From Sisyra terminalis (lineage: Eukaryota > Arthropoda > Insecta > Neuroptera > Sisyridae), in contig OY292275.1 of assembly GCA_958496175.1 (NCBI GenBank), positions 30,047,001-30,111,000 of the forward strand: DNA of 64,000 bases, given 5' to 3'. A program made the position numbers and the translations under genes. The notes under the pieces are model-generated. The model was not told where the DNA came from. It did no database searches and worked only from the letters and a program-made list of their open reading frames with translations. Shown here piece after piece: positions 10,548-20,692 of the stretch. Position 1 is the stretch's first letter. Each line of letters starts with the position of its first letter.

Positions 10548-11920
10548 ATGCCGAAAAGGAAATTATTCAAAAATGTATCTAAAAGCCAAAAAAATAAACG
10601 TTTAAGTAATTATCTAAGTGAATCAAAAAATTCTTTATTAGATACATCTATTAATAAAAATGAAGAATCTAATTCATTATTGTGCTTGAATAATTATGCA
10701 ATTAGTGATGAATCTGACAATGTTGAGAGCCTTATTCATACAGACAATGATGTTGTTGATGGCAGTAAATTTAGTGAAAGTCAAGTAAGTGATAATAGTG
10801 ATGACAGTGATAACAGTAAAACCGATGACAATTCTGATTCACATGTATTATCGATTAATAATCAAACAAATCATACTTCAATTGATATCAACGAGACAAG
10901 TTTATCAACAAAACTAGCTCAGTGGGTCACTGATTACAACTGATTTCACGTGATGTATCAAATAAACTCCTGAAAATATTGAAAACCTCGAACCAAGAAG
11001 AAAATTGTAATTTACCTCTTGACTCTCGGACATTACTTGGTACACCAGAAGCACCTATAGTTACTCGTGAAGTTCCTCCTGGTGAATACTTTCACTATGG
11101 GTTAGAAAATGCTCTAAATGATCAATTAAGATTTATTAATTATCATACTCTGCCGAACTTTATCGTAATTAATATTAATATTGATGGAATGACAATTGCC
11201 AAAAGTTCCACTAGCCAGCTTTATCCTATTCTCGGTCAAATTCATCCCAAAACTTCTCAGCCATTTGTTATTGGGATATATCATGGCTATGAAAAACCTC
11301 AAAGCTGTACATTGTATCTGCAAGAATTTCTGGATGAGTATAAAAAATTAAATACTGAAGGATTTAACTATAAAAACCGAGACTTTAAAGTTATAATAAG
11401 AGCAGTTATCTGTGACAGCCCAGCACGATCCTTTGCCACTTGTACTACGTCACATACTGGTTACTTCGGTTGTGGAAAATGTAGAGAAGAGGGTGATTAT
11501 GAAGATCATCGAATGTTATTTTTAAACCTAGATTCACCGTTACGCACGGATCAGAATTTTATTGATCGTATTGATGAAGATCATCATATTGGTAGATCAC
11601 CTTTCGAGGAAGCTGTTATAGGCATGGTGTCACAATTTCCGATTGGCTATATGCATAACTGCTGTCTCGGTGTTATGAAAAAAATTTTAAAAACTTTCGT
11701 ACACGAGCCTCATAAGCATAAGTGGTCAGCAAAACAAATTCATGAAATTTCTGAACGATTAACAACAATTGGAGGGCTAAATTTTGAAAAGCGTGTAAGA
11801 AATGCGTTAATTCTAACTTTATCCGATACTATAGCATATCGTACGTCATGGACTGGTGCTAAGAATACTATAATGGTTAAAGATATGACATTTATAAAGC
11901 TTATTACAGGTACTATTTAA
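10548..11920 (+). pseudogene. CACTA-like transposase-domain protein, one frameshift
   Basis: The ATG at 10548 opens a basic start ('MPKRKLFKNVSKSQKNKRLS') and an acidic, Ser/Asp-rich region (to 10943). One frameshift near 10940 joins it to the reading frame at about 10952-11920. That frame has 'NINIDGMTIAKSSTSQLYPI' (about 11165-11225), 'AVICDSPARSFA' (near 11405) and a zinc-binding 'HTGYFGCGKCREEGDYEDHR' (near 11450). The pattern (IDG..I..SS, then CDSPAR, then H.GY..C.KC) resembles CACTA/EnSpm-like proteins scattered through insect genomes. It ends at a GGTACT that could be a splice donor. No terminal repeats were found. The family call is by pattern, and the protein may be one of a poorly named transposon-derived group. 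Confidence 0.55.
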
Positions 11921-12790
11921 TCTATAAAACCTTCTTCTAATATTATCATTTTTTCGATTGCTACGAAAATAAACTTCTTTGATGTCGAGTTCAAACTTAC
12001 TCTATAATTGATCGAATTAAACGAAAATTCCTGTTTAAATCTTCTCTGTAAACTTTTACACTTTTAATCACGGATAATTGTGAGTAAATACAAGTATATA
12101 AATATTATATATAATATTATTTTTCAGATTCTGTAATGGAAAAATGGAATACTACTTCTGACAATACTAAAATTCACGCAGTAATAAAAAGCTAGTTACA
12201 GCATGCAGGCGATCGACTTAAAGGACGTGGTAATAATAAATAAAAACAAGTATTATTTTTATTCGTCCTTAATATTACGTTTATTTTTGCAGCAACATCA
12301 AAAATTGTTGATCATAAACAAAAATCTATACTGCCTAGCTCTCCATTACCACCGTTGACATTAGATTAACAAAAAAAAAAAAACTAAACGATGATGGTAT
12401 ATTCAAAACTGAAAAATATTTTATCAGTTTCTGGGCATCATACTTGTGGGAAACTACCGATACTAAACCTATGAAGTTTGATTACCAAAATTTAGCAGCT
12501 AATATCGTTTAGGCATATCCAGATTTGAAAGCAGAGGCAAATGATTGTGTAAGTATTATATTATGTAATATTTATATTTTTTAGACCTCAATTTTTTTAT
12601 ATTTTTCTTAAATTTAAACTTTTCAGGGTATTGTTAGAAGCCAGCTGAGTATATGGATAAGAAATCATCGGGCTGGATTAAAAAAATACGAATCCAAAAA
12701 AAGAGATCACAAAAGAAATATCAAGCTCAAAGTTCCTGCAGTAGCTCATGCGGTTTTTGTTGAAAACAATAAATATTAAAATAATTTTTT
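11921..12790 (+). other. Spliced-looking coding fragments of unknown function
   Basis: Short open pieces are separated by A/T-rich, intron-like sequence with plausible GT/AG ends: about 12128-12228, 12292-12368, 12395-12548 (one in-frame TAG near 12513) and 12628-12777. The last two join across an apparent intron (GTAAGT at about 12549, TTTTCAG before 12628). They encode 'AIKSFWASYLWETT'-like and 'IVRSQLSIWIRNHRAGLKK'-like sequences rich in basic residues. They could be 3' exons of the CACTA-like gene or part of another element. I do not recognise the protein. Confidence 0.3.
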
Positions 12791-12793
12791 AAC

Positions 12794-12868
12794 TTCAAAT
12801 CGGTCAAGTAGTTTCAGAGCCTATTCAATATTAACAAACAAATTTTTCCTCTTTATAATAATAGAAGA
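12794..12868 (+). repeat. LINE (RTE-like) 3' tail motif
   Basis: 'caaatcggtcaagtagttt' followed by 'gagcctattcaa', then an A/C/T-rich tail, matches the last 30 bases of the window (63971-64000). Conserved tails of the form 'aaatcggtccagtagtt..gag' mark the 3' ends of RTE-type LINEs in many insects. No coding sequence of such a LINE is attached here. Confidence 0.45.
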
Positions 12869-12871
12869 TAG

Positions 12872-13480
12872 ACAAGGTGCGAACATTTATCGCATGTTAT
12901 TTCCAAATTATGGTACACAAGATGTGTTGCTTGAAATTAAGCGAACAACACGAATAGTTGTAACACCAGATGATGTTGAAGAACATGATATTGTCGATGT
13001 CACTTAACGCTCACTGGATGCAGTTTTAAAGAAATTTGATGATCATTGCTGACCACAAAAAATGCCGCAATGAAATCATACAAATTCAACATGATTAAAC
13101 AAAAAGAAAAGGAATCGTTCGGTGAATTTGAAACCGAGCTTCGCACACAAGTAAGTCGTGAATTTTCATGTACGTGTGACGTCTCATATGAAGATAGAAT
13201 GCTTCGTGATCGCATCTTAACGGGCTTGCATGACAAAAAACTTTAAATGAAATTACTTGACGGTCAGTGCAATGCATTGCATAGTGTGATCGACACATGC
13301 AGAATTTTCGAGGCAGCAAATGCGAATAAAATTTTATTACACATCAAACAATCCATTGCAAGCATCGAAACATCATCGGAGTCGGTTGTTAATGCTGTCA
13401 ATCGTATTTGCTTCAATTGTGGTGAACATTAGACGCCAAAACACATCGAAGTATGCAAAGCAAAGGGTCTAACGGTGTTA
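12872..13480 (+). pseudogene. Ty3/gypsy Gag fragment
   Basis: Translation on the + strand gives pieces of a gypsy-type Gag: 'LDAVLKKFDDHC' near 13018, then 'AAMKSYKFNMIKQKEKESFG' and 'FETELRTQVSREFSC' with 'YEDRMLRDRILTGLHDKKL' (13070-13245). After an in-frame TAA come 'MKLLDGQCNALHSVIDTC' and the first half of a CCHC knuckle ('ICFNCGEH', 13410-13430). These are in the order seen in insect gypsy Gag. Stops at 13005, 13048 and 13246 and the missing remainder show it is a relic. The RT fragment at 15224 may belong to the same element. Confidence 0.7.
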
Positions 13481-13690
13481 ACGGAAAGATCTATGTTTTG
13501 ACAAACAATTCAAGGTATTTGAATTGTTTGATATTTGATGAGCTTTTATATTTTTCAGTTTGATTCGAAATGTTATTATATTTATGGTATTGTCTATCGT
13601 TTTAGATAACTGACGATTTCGGAATGAAACCGACAAAACGTCGTATGCAAGAATAAAAACTCGAAACTATTATCTGTGATCTTTCCCTCA
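13481..13690. other. Short spacer with decayed hairpin
   Basis: Non-coding junction between the gypsy Gag relic and the R1-like LINE. Contains 'ctgacgatttcgg..ccgacaaaacgtcgt' (13609-13643), which looks like a decayed hammerhead but has lost key core bases. Confidence 0.35.
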
Positions 13691-15112
13691 CATGTGGAGA
13701 GCTTTGTCGTGGTGTGGGGGCTTAAGCCGAGCTGGCTCAGGCAGTCTGGGGGCTAAGACCCCACGAACTCAAGGTAAGCTGTAGAGGGACCCGTGCTGAG
13801 ACCTCAATGGCACTGGTATAAAACAGTGTCTCTTACGGAGCCTCTGGGATACCGGCCGACCTCCCAGAGTAAGCAGGCTTACACTCATGTGGGGCTCCAT
13901 GAGTGCGGACAATTATTTCCCCATTACTCGTGGAAACAAAAATGAATAGAGAAATTAACAAACCAAAAACAATAACACTCGTAGATTCCGAAAGGAAGAA
14001 CTAGGAAATTAAAGAGATGGAAGCTTAAACTGAGCAGGTCATCTCAACGGGGGCAACTCCGCTAGCTCTGGATGGCACATCTAGTGAAGGCCAGAGCAAG
14101 GAAATTAAAAAAACCACCGACAAGATGGCACATTTGCGTCTTGACGGGAAGAAACTCAGTCGGGCCGAGCAAAGAAGAAGGAAAAAAGAGGTAAAAATTG
14201 CTGCCAGACTTTGGGCTAAAGAGAAACCACCCAAAAAGTTCGTCGCTGGAGAGGAGGTGCGAACTCCGAATACGACCAAAAGGCTGAGATGGGAGAACAG
14301 TACACCCTCCAGCGACGTGAACCAAAAGGTGAAGAGGCCAAGGAGTGAAACTTAGACTGACCAAACTTACAAGGACAAGCTTGCCCTGATCAGGATGGCG
14401 TCGTCCCCGAGAATTTCCCTAACCGGAAATTGACGGAGCAGGACATGCAGGACATTCAGGGCAGCCTGATGTTGTACCTGTGCTTCGATGCAGTCCAACT
14501 CACAGACCTGAACAAAAGACCGGCCATCAACGCTAAGAACAAAGATGCTGAAGGTAATCCAAATAAACCTTCAGCATAATAAAACCGCGACGACCAACAT
14601 AACCAGGAAGATCCGGTCTGAACAACTAGCCCTGGTCCTCATACAGGAATCTTGGACCGTCAGGGGAAAAGTAGTACGACTGAGGAAGACTGGGGGCAAG
14701 CTGTTATACAACAACTTCGTAACAGAAGTCCTCAGGACCTGCATCATCATCAGGCAAGGGATCGACTTTATGATCCTACACGAGCACTGCCACAGAGACC
14801 TAACAATCATCAGGGTAAAACACACCGCGGCAGGAAGGACACAGGAGGTCATCATAAGCTCAGCCTACCTGCCGTACGATTCAGCGGGACCACCACCAAC
14901 ACCAGAGGTGGAGAATCTAATCTATCGAGCGAGGGCCACTAACACCCAAATAATTCTGGGATGTGACGCAAACGCTCATCATATCGTGTGGGGGAGTACA
15001 GACACCAACTCGAGGGGTGAGTACCTTTACAATTTCATAATTGGTAATAATTTAAACATTTCTAACCAGGAAAATAAACCAATTTTTGTAACTAGTGTTA
15101 GACAATATTAGG
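13691..15112 (+). pseudogene. R1/jockey-like LINE, 5' portion with ORF1 remnant and endonuclease
   Basis: A G+C-richer segment begins near 13691. It holds a 5' leader, an ORF1 remnant (14125-14355, very basic: 'LSRAEQRRRKKEVKIAARL') and an ORF2 start at ATG 14545. The ORF2 encodes the first 188 residues of an APE endonuclease: 'VIQINLQHNKTATTN' (N-terminal Asn motif), 'LVLIQESW' (catalytic Glu) and 'ILGCDANAHHIVWGS' (GDxN-like motif). The frame ends at 15111, where the sequence switches abruptly to unrelated DNA, so the reverse transcriptase is missing. Loss of the 3' rather than the 5' part points to interruption or deletion instead of ordinary 5' truncation. Fragments of what looks like the same family lie at 26025-26356 and 57838-59845. 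Confidence 0.75.
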
Positions 15113-15223
15113 GAGGGGGTGTTGGAGTGGGGGTTTGACGCGAAGAACAACGAGCTTGCTCGAGCAGTGGATTCTGGATTCTTACAACAACGCATTATAC
15201 AATTAGTTTTTAATAATTTTAAA

Positions 15224-15570
15224 GGTAGAGAAGGAGATATCAACCATCAATGAAAACCCCGTGGTAGTCAAACCGAATCGTCTACCATACGCAAAACGAG
15301 AAAGAGGGCAGGATATGATAAATGAGTTGCTTGAAGCTGACATAATTCGCGAATCGAATTCTGAATATTGCTCACCAATCCTACTGGTCGCGAAAAAAAC
15401 TGGTGAAGATCGAATGTGCATCGACTATCGACGATTGAATGCAAACACGAAGAAGGAAATAACAACAATGTGTCCAATGGATGAAGTTTTAGACAAAGTC
15501 GCCAGAAATCGATACTTCACGAGTCTTGATCTAGCCAGTGTTTATTACCAAATACCAATATCCAATCAGA
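15224..15570 (+). pseudogene. Ty3/gypsy reverse transcriptase fragment
   Basis: An open frame from 15224 encodes the N-terminal third of a gypsy RT: 'VVVKPNRLPYAKRERGQDMI', 'ELLEADIIRESNSEYCSPIL', 'VAKKTGEDRMCIDYRRLN' and 'YFTSLDLASVYYQIPI' (motif A with its catalytic Asp). It stops where the sequence changes into glycoprotein-like coding sequence just before the transposon at 15595. No YVDD box is present. Confidence 0.75.
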
Positions 15571-16232
15571 ACACCAAAAATTATGACTCCAGAATAGGGT
15601 GATTATATTGTACATAGAAAAATTTAAGTTCATAATATTTTTTATCCCACCCACCTAGAGTGTTCCTTTGGGTATAAAATATATGTTTTATCTCATTTAA
15701 TTGATATTAACAGGTTGCGCAACACCTAATTTACCAAATTTGTTAATAGATCATTGATATCGAACTCTACTCGCGTTATCGACGAGAAGACGCCGATAAA
15801 ACATCATTCGTTTGAAATTAGTTGGTGTTTTTCAGTAGTTAATTAGGCTTTCGTAAATATTATTTTATCATGAATATACCAAAGAGGTTAAATAATTAGA
15901 GTGAACGTGCTCCATAAGCCCCATGTTAAATTTAAAAGGCCAATTCCCCTCAATTTGACGACGAACCGAACCCCTTCCACAGCATATTTATACAAAATAT
16001 ATTTTCTCCTCTCTAAGTTGAAATAGAAGTACGGTGAGAATTGTGACGGTTAACATGTTGTTTGCTGGCCACAAGGCAGCGCTGAGTTTAAAAAAGGAAA
16101 AAAGTGGGGGTTCGGTTCACGCACTTATATTTTTGACAGTTTTATGACCATGTTCATTTTAGTCATTTAGCTCTGTGTGTTCACTCTAGTCATATATAAT
16201 ACCTAGTCCTATTATACACAAAACAATATAAC

Positions 16233-18711
16233 TAGAGACACGTATTTTTAGCACTTTGAAATAGATGCGAAATATATGCTAAAATTCGGAATAAATGCGA
16301 ATTTCATAAAATATGCAAATATATGCTAAAATCACAAATAATTGAAAAATTTGCTTGTTTTTCAAAGAAATTTGACTATAAAATGATAGATTTTGTATAC
16401 ATATCATATATGGACATACTTTGCATCGTTATGTTGATATTTTTATACTGGCAACATTGTCATAACCTGCATTGTCGTTGCATGTGCGTCAGGTTGATCT
16501 CGTTTTTGACGTTGTTTTTGTCTGACATTTTGATTCTATCTGTATTATTAAGTTTATCCATTGGTAAGTATATATAATATTTATTAATTATTTCAAATTA
16601 TTTGCTTATTTTTTAAAATAATATATATATATATGTATATATTTTGTTTAGTCTTTAAAAATCATGGCGCGTACAAAAATATCTATACGCGAAAGAGCAA
16701 ATGCATATAAAGCCAACGGAATTTATGTTAATGATGCCAATATCATGATGTGCAAGCATTGCAATTTTCGAGTGGAATGGATTAAAAAGGACAATATAGA
16801 AAAGCATCTAAAATCCAAAAATCATCGGGATGCAATTTCAAAGCCTTCTACAAATACCAGCGTCCAATCTACAATCACAGGCATTTTAAAATCAAAGTCG
16901 AAAGTATTCAATGATAAAAATGTATTTATTAAGGATACTGTGAATATGTGTCTCAAAGCGAACATTCCTATAGAAAAAATGGAACACCCAGCAGTGCAAC
17001 AGTACTTCAAAAAATATATTGAAGGTTCGGGTGATTTGCCATGTGCTGATCATTTGCGAAGAACATATTTACCGATTTGTGGAGCCGAAGCCAAAGATGA
17101 AATCAAAGAAATGATAAAAAATAAGCCAATTGTTATAATTGTTGATGAAACATGCGATAGAAAAGGCCGCAGTATCTTTGCTGTATTGTTCAAAACGGTT
17201 CTACCATCTTCTGAACAGATTACTGTATTAGCATCAGTTAATTTCTTGGACACTGTAAATGCTACTATTTGTTGTCAGACTGTAGTAGGCACTATGACAG
17301 ATTATAATGTCTCTTATACGAATATAGTCGGTTTAGTTTCGGATTCAGCACCATACATGATTTCATGTTTTAGTAGTTTAAAAATTTTAATAGGAGAACA
17401 TGTATTACATTTTCAGTGCTGGGCACATAATATAAGCTTAGTTGCTAATATATTTATGAAAGAATTAACACTCCTTAATGAATTTATATGTAAAATAAAG
17501 TTAGCATTCCTACATTCCAGGAAAATGAAATCAGCATATGTGGCATTTTTGAAGTCAAAATATCCCAATATTAAGCCGATTTTATTTCCAAGTCCTATAA
17601 TCACTCGGTGGAAATCATGGTTTAAATCTGTGAAATATTTCGACACATATTTTGACCAATTAATGGATTTTTTTCAGACAACTCGTATTAAAAATGATTG
17701 TAAGGATAAAATAATTGCACTCTATGAGGCTAATCCAATATTAATAAGAACACAATCAAAATATGTGGGTGATATTTGTATTAAATTTATGAATTTGATT
17801 GATAAATTGGAAGGCTCTACATATCCTTTCGCACATTTACTATGGGAGGAAATTGACGACATAAAACGAAGCCTACAAAATCAAATTGATGGAGTTTTTT
17901 CTGCTGAAACAAACCAAATACTTTCTCTAACTAGCGAAACAATAAAAAATGAACTAATATTTTATTTAACTAACGCTGCTAAAAAAAGTCTTCTCAAACT
18001 TGAGTCTCATTTGCGGATTAATGAAACCAATTTGTATTATGAAACTTTGAGTCAACTTTTTAATCCATCCGTAGTTGGATCAAAATCTAGCATTAATGTT
18101 AAACAAACCATTTTACTTTTTAAAAACTTGCCTTTATTCAATTTATTATCAGAATCGCAATGTATTGAAGGATATCAACATTTTTATAAACAAATTTTAG
18201 ATATAGTAAAAAATAATTTAAAACCAGATATTTTACAATTATTAATGGCCACAAAATTAAAGTATAAAGAATTTGGTTGTGCTGCCATCCAATCAATTTG
18301 GTGTCCAGTAAATAGTGTTGATGTTGAAAGATTCTTTAGTAAATACAATCTTATTGTAACTGATCGTCGCACTAATCTAAAAGAATCATTGTTTGAAATA
18401 TGTTCAATGATTAATTTTAATAAATAAGTACTATAAGATTCAACAGAGTATATTGTAAATCCTTTTTTTAAATATAGAATAAACAAACAATGAAATATAC
18501 CCTTTTATGTATACTTGTTATTATTTTATATTAATAAATTGTTAAAATTTATTGTAATTGATAATTATTTGATATTTGTGTTTTATAAAAATAGATGCGA
18601 AATAGATGCTAAATTGATGCGAAATAGATGCTAAAATCCGAAAATCTGGAATTATAAATGCTACAAAATGCGAAAATTGAAAAAAATAGATGCTAAAAAT
18701 ACGGGTCTCTA
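16233..18711 (+). mobile_element. hAT-A transposon, 2479 bp, intact
   Basis: Left end 'TAGAGACACGTATTTTTAGC' and right end reverse complement 'TAGAGACCCGTATTTTTAGC' differ at one base over 20. The perfect 8-bp target duplication AATATAAC occupies 16225-16232 and 18712-18719. Subterminal 'aatagatgcgaaatagatgct' motifs recur inside both ends. It carries one intact transposase ORF. It is inserted in the 5' non-coding part of the larger hAT-like element. Confidence 0.95.
16664..18427 (+). CDS. hAT-A transposase (CGGBP1/BED-like), 587 aa
   Basis: An uninterrupted ORF from ATG 16664. The N-terminus carries a BED-like zinc finger: 'MCKHCNFRVEWIKKDN' followed by 'HLKSKNHRDAI' (residues 29-65), which binds the transposon ends. 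Catalytic landmarks are 'IIVDETCDRKGRSIFAVL' (first Asp, about 160), 'GLVSDSAPYM' (second Asp, about 220) and 'LHFQCWAHNISLVANI' (C..H motif, about 245). The C-terminal dimerisation region includes 'VDVERFFSKYNLIVTDRRTN' (about 550), the usual hAT C-terminal signature. Length fits hAT transposases (about 550-700). No frameshift or stop is seen. Confidence 0.9.
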   Translation: MARTKISIRERANAYKANGIYVNDANIMMCKHCNFRVEWIKKDNIEKHLKSKNHRDAISKPSTNTSVQSTITGILKSKSKVFNDKNVFIKDTVNMCLKANIPIEKMEHPAVQQYFKKYIEGSGDLPCADHLRRTYLPICGAEAKDEIKEMIKNKPIVIIVDETCDRKGRSIFAVLFKTVLPSSEQITVLASVNFLDTVNATICCQTVVGTMTDYNVSYTNIVGLVSDSAPYMISCFSSLKILIGEHVLHFQCWAHNISLVANIFMKELTLLNEFICKIKLAFLHSRKMKSAYVAFLKSKYPNIKPILFPSPIITRWKSWFKSVKYFDTYFDQLMDFFQTTRIKNDCKDKIIALYEANPILIRTQSKYVGDICIKFMNLIDKLEGSTYPFAHLLWEEIDDIKRSLQNQIDGVFSAETNQILSLTSETIKNELIFYLTNAAKKSLLKLESHLRINETNLYYETLSQLFNPSVVGSKSSINVKQTILLFKNLPLFNLLSESQCIEGYQHFYKQILDIVKNNLKPDILQLLMATKLKYKEFGCAAIQSIWCPVNSVDVERFFSKYNLIVTDRRTNLKESLFEICSMINFNK

Positions 18712-18769
18712 AATATAACATAATACATTCAACAATCAACGTATATTATATTTTTAATAATTAATTAAT

Positions 18770-20692
18770 ATGGCTAGCACTAGTACTGCCTCTAAAAGTT
18801 ATATCAAAAATCGTGGCATTTGGTTGATTGGAGCAACACTTGAATCCATCACTAGCTGTAAACTTCCTTCTAATTTACGAGTACTTCGACGTTTTTTCCA
18901 TTTGCACTGGAAAAAAAACCATTCAAACTAGTGCTACAATTACTGCAAGGGAAGTAAATTCGTTTTGGGAAAAAACCAAAATTCCCACTCAAAAAGAATG
19001 TCATGTTATTGATAAAATTAAAAAAATGCATTCTAAGTGGCAAAATATTAAAAAAGGTGTTTCAAGACGAACATCAAAACAATTAGAGACAGAATCTATA
19101 TTTGTCAGTGACTGTGACAATTTGTTTGATATTGCTCATAAAAATGCTTTGACCCTCATTACTGTTACAGAAGATAAAGAATTTCTTCTTGCTCAAAGAG
19201 AGAAAGGAAGACGTGGTAGTATGGGCCCAATTGACACTAAACTTTCCAAAAAAGAAGAGCGAAGCAAAGAGCGGCAGTTTCAACATGAATTCAGGAAAAA
19301 ATAGGAAGCTGAACGCTTAAAAGAATTGACACAAATTCCGAAAGTTAACAACAATATTGAGCATAATTCTTCTCACTGCAGCAGTAGTGATAGTGATGAT
19401 GAGTTATATAAGCCTTCCAGCAAAAGGTTAAAACAAAAGTATACCAGTGTCACTGACAATACCGTCAAAACTGTAAATATCGTAACTTCTCAAGTCGCGT
19501 CTGCTTTGGATAGAACAAAAGTAAGTGACCGAAATGCTCTGTATGTTTTATCAGCTACAGTACAATCTTTAGGGCATAATATACAGAACTTTACTCTTAA
19601 TAGAGAGTCAATAAGACAAGCTCGTCAAAAATATCGAGATGAAATTGCCGACGAAATAAAAAAAAAAATTATTACAAATATTCCATTGACAGTCCATTAG
19701 GACGGAAAATTACTTCCAGCTTTAACTTCAAAAGATAAAGTTGATCGTCTAGCAATTATAGTATCAGGGAATGGTATTATGAAATTACTTGGTGTGCCGA
19801 AAATTCCAAATGGAACGGGAGAAGCCCAAGCAATTGCAGTTTTTGATCTATTAAAAGAATGGAATTTAACTGAACGCATTAATTTAATGTCATTTGATAC
19901 TACAGCAAGTAACAGTGGAGTAAACATCGGCGCATGTGTACTCCTTGAAAAAAAAAATAAAAAAAGACCTCCTCAGTTTAGCATGTCGGCACCACATATT
20001 GGAACTTATTAATGAGAAAGTGTTTAATGCGTTGATAGAAGAACCTTCAAGCGGTCCCAATATCCAAATTTTTCAAAGATTTTCAGCTAACTGGATCCAA
20101 ATCGAGGTAAAAAAATACGACAGTGGAATAACAGACTATACAATCGCTAATGAGTTAAAACCACAAACAAATGTCCTAGTCAAGTTTATCAAAGACCAGT
20201 TAGCGACCTTTCAACCTACAGATGACTACAAAGAATTGTTGCAACTTTCACTTTTATTCTTAGGAGATGAAACTGCTCAAGATTTTAAGATTCGCAAATC
20301 TGAAGCTTTACATCGAGCTAGATGGATGGTAAAATTAATTTATAGCTTGAAAGTTACTTGTTTCGATCGCAGTTCAAACTAATTGCTCGAGAATTATCTG
20401 CATTTCGCGACTGAAACCTTTTTGTCGTACAAGTTTACATAAAGTATTGGTATACTTCTTCTTGTGGAGAATTAGCTCCTTATAATGATTTAAATCTTTT
20501 AAAAGAACTAGATAATTGCAAGAAAACAAATAAAGTGATAGCCGATGCCGCTACCAAGAGCTTCTCAAAACATTTATGGTACATAAGTGAATCACTTATT
20601 GGTTATCCTTTTTTGACGGCAGAGTGTTTTCTGAAATGAAAGTAAAAATGGTAAAATCATTATTGAAAAAAGGAGCTGACATCCCTCTACGG
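18770..20692 (+). pseudogene. hAT-like transposase of the 15.6-23.9 kb element, 5' part
   Basis: From ATG 18770, broken frames encode a basic, acidic-patched N-terminus (18980-19304, 'GVSRRTSKQLETESIF', 'LLAQREKGRRGSMGP'), a helical part (19326-19700), then a DDE-like core. The core has 'DGKLLPALTSKDKVDRLAII' (about 19702), 'LMSFDTTASNSGVNIGACVL' (about 19890, candidate second Asp) and, after a frameshift, 'LACRHHILELI' (about 19980), like the C..H..L motif of hATs. At least five frame breaks occur (near 18840-18950, 19302, 19698, 19960 and 20380). The protein resembles arthropod sequences named cc8K15.2-like. It runs on to 20692, where hAT-B cuts the coding sequence; 23295 continues it. Confidence 0.6.

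Noticed and set aside
13609..13643. Hammerhead-like sequence 'ctgacga..ccgacaaaacgtcgt'
   Set aside because: The core has two changes (CTGACGA for CTGATGA and CAAA for GAAA) and there is no stem I, so it is at best a decayed remnant.
16323..16577. Hydrophobic 84-codon ORF at the left of hAT-A
   Set aside because: It lies in the subterminal repeat and leader of the transposon; hydrophobicity comes from T-rich sequence.
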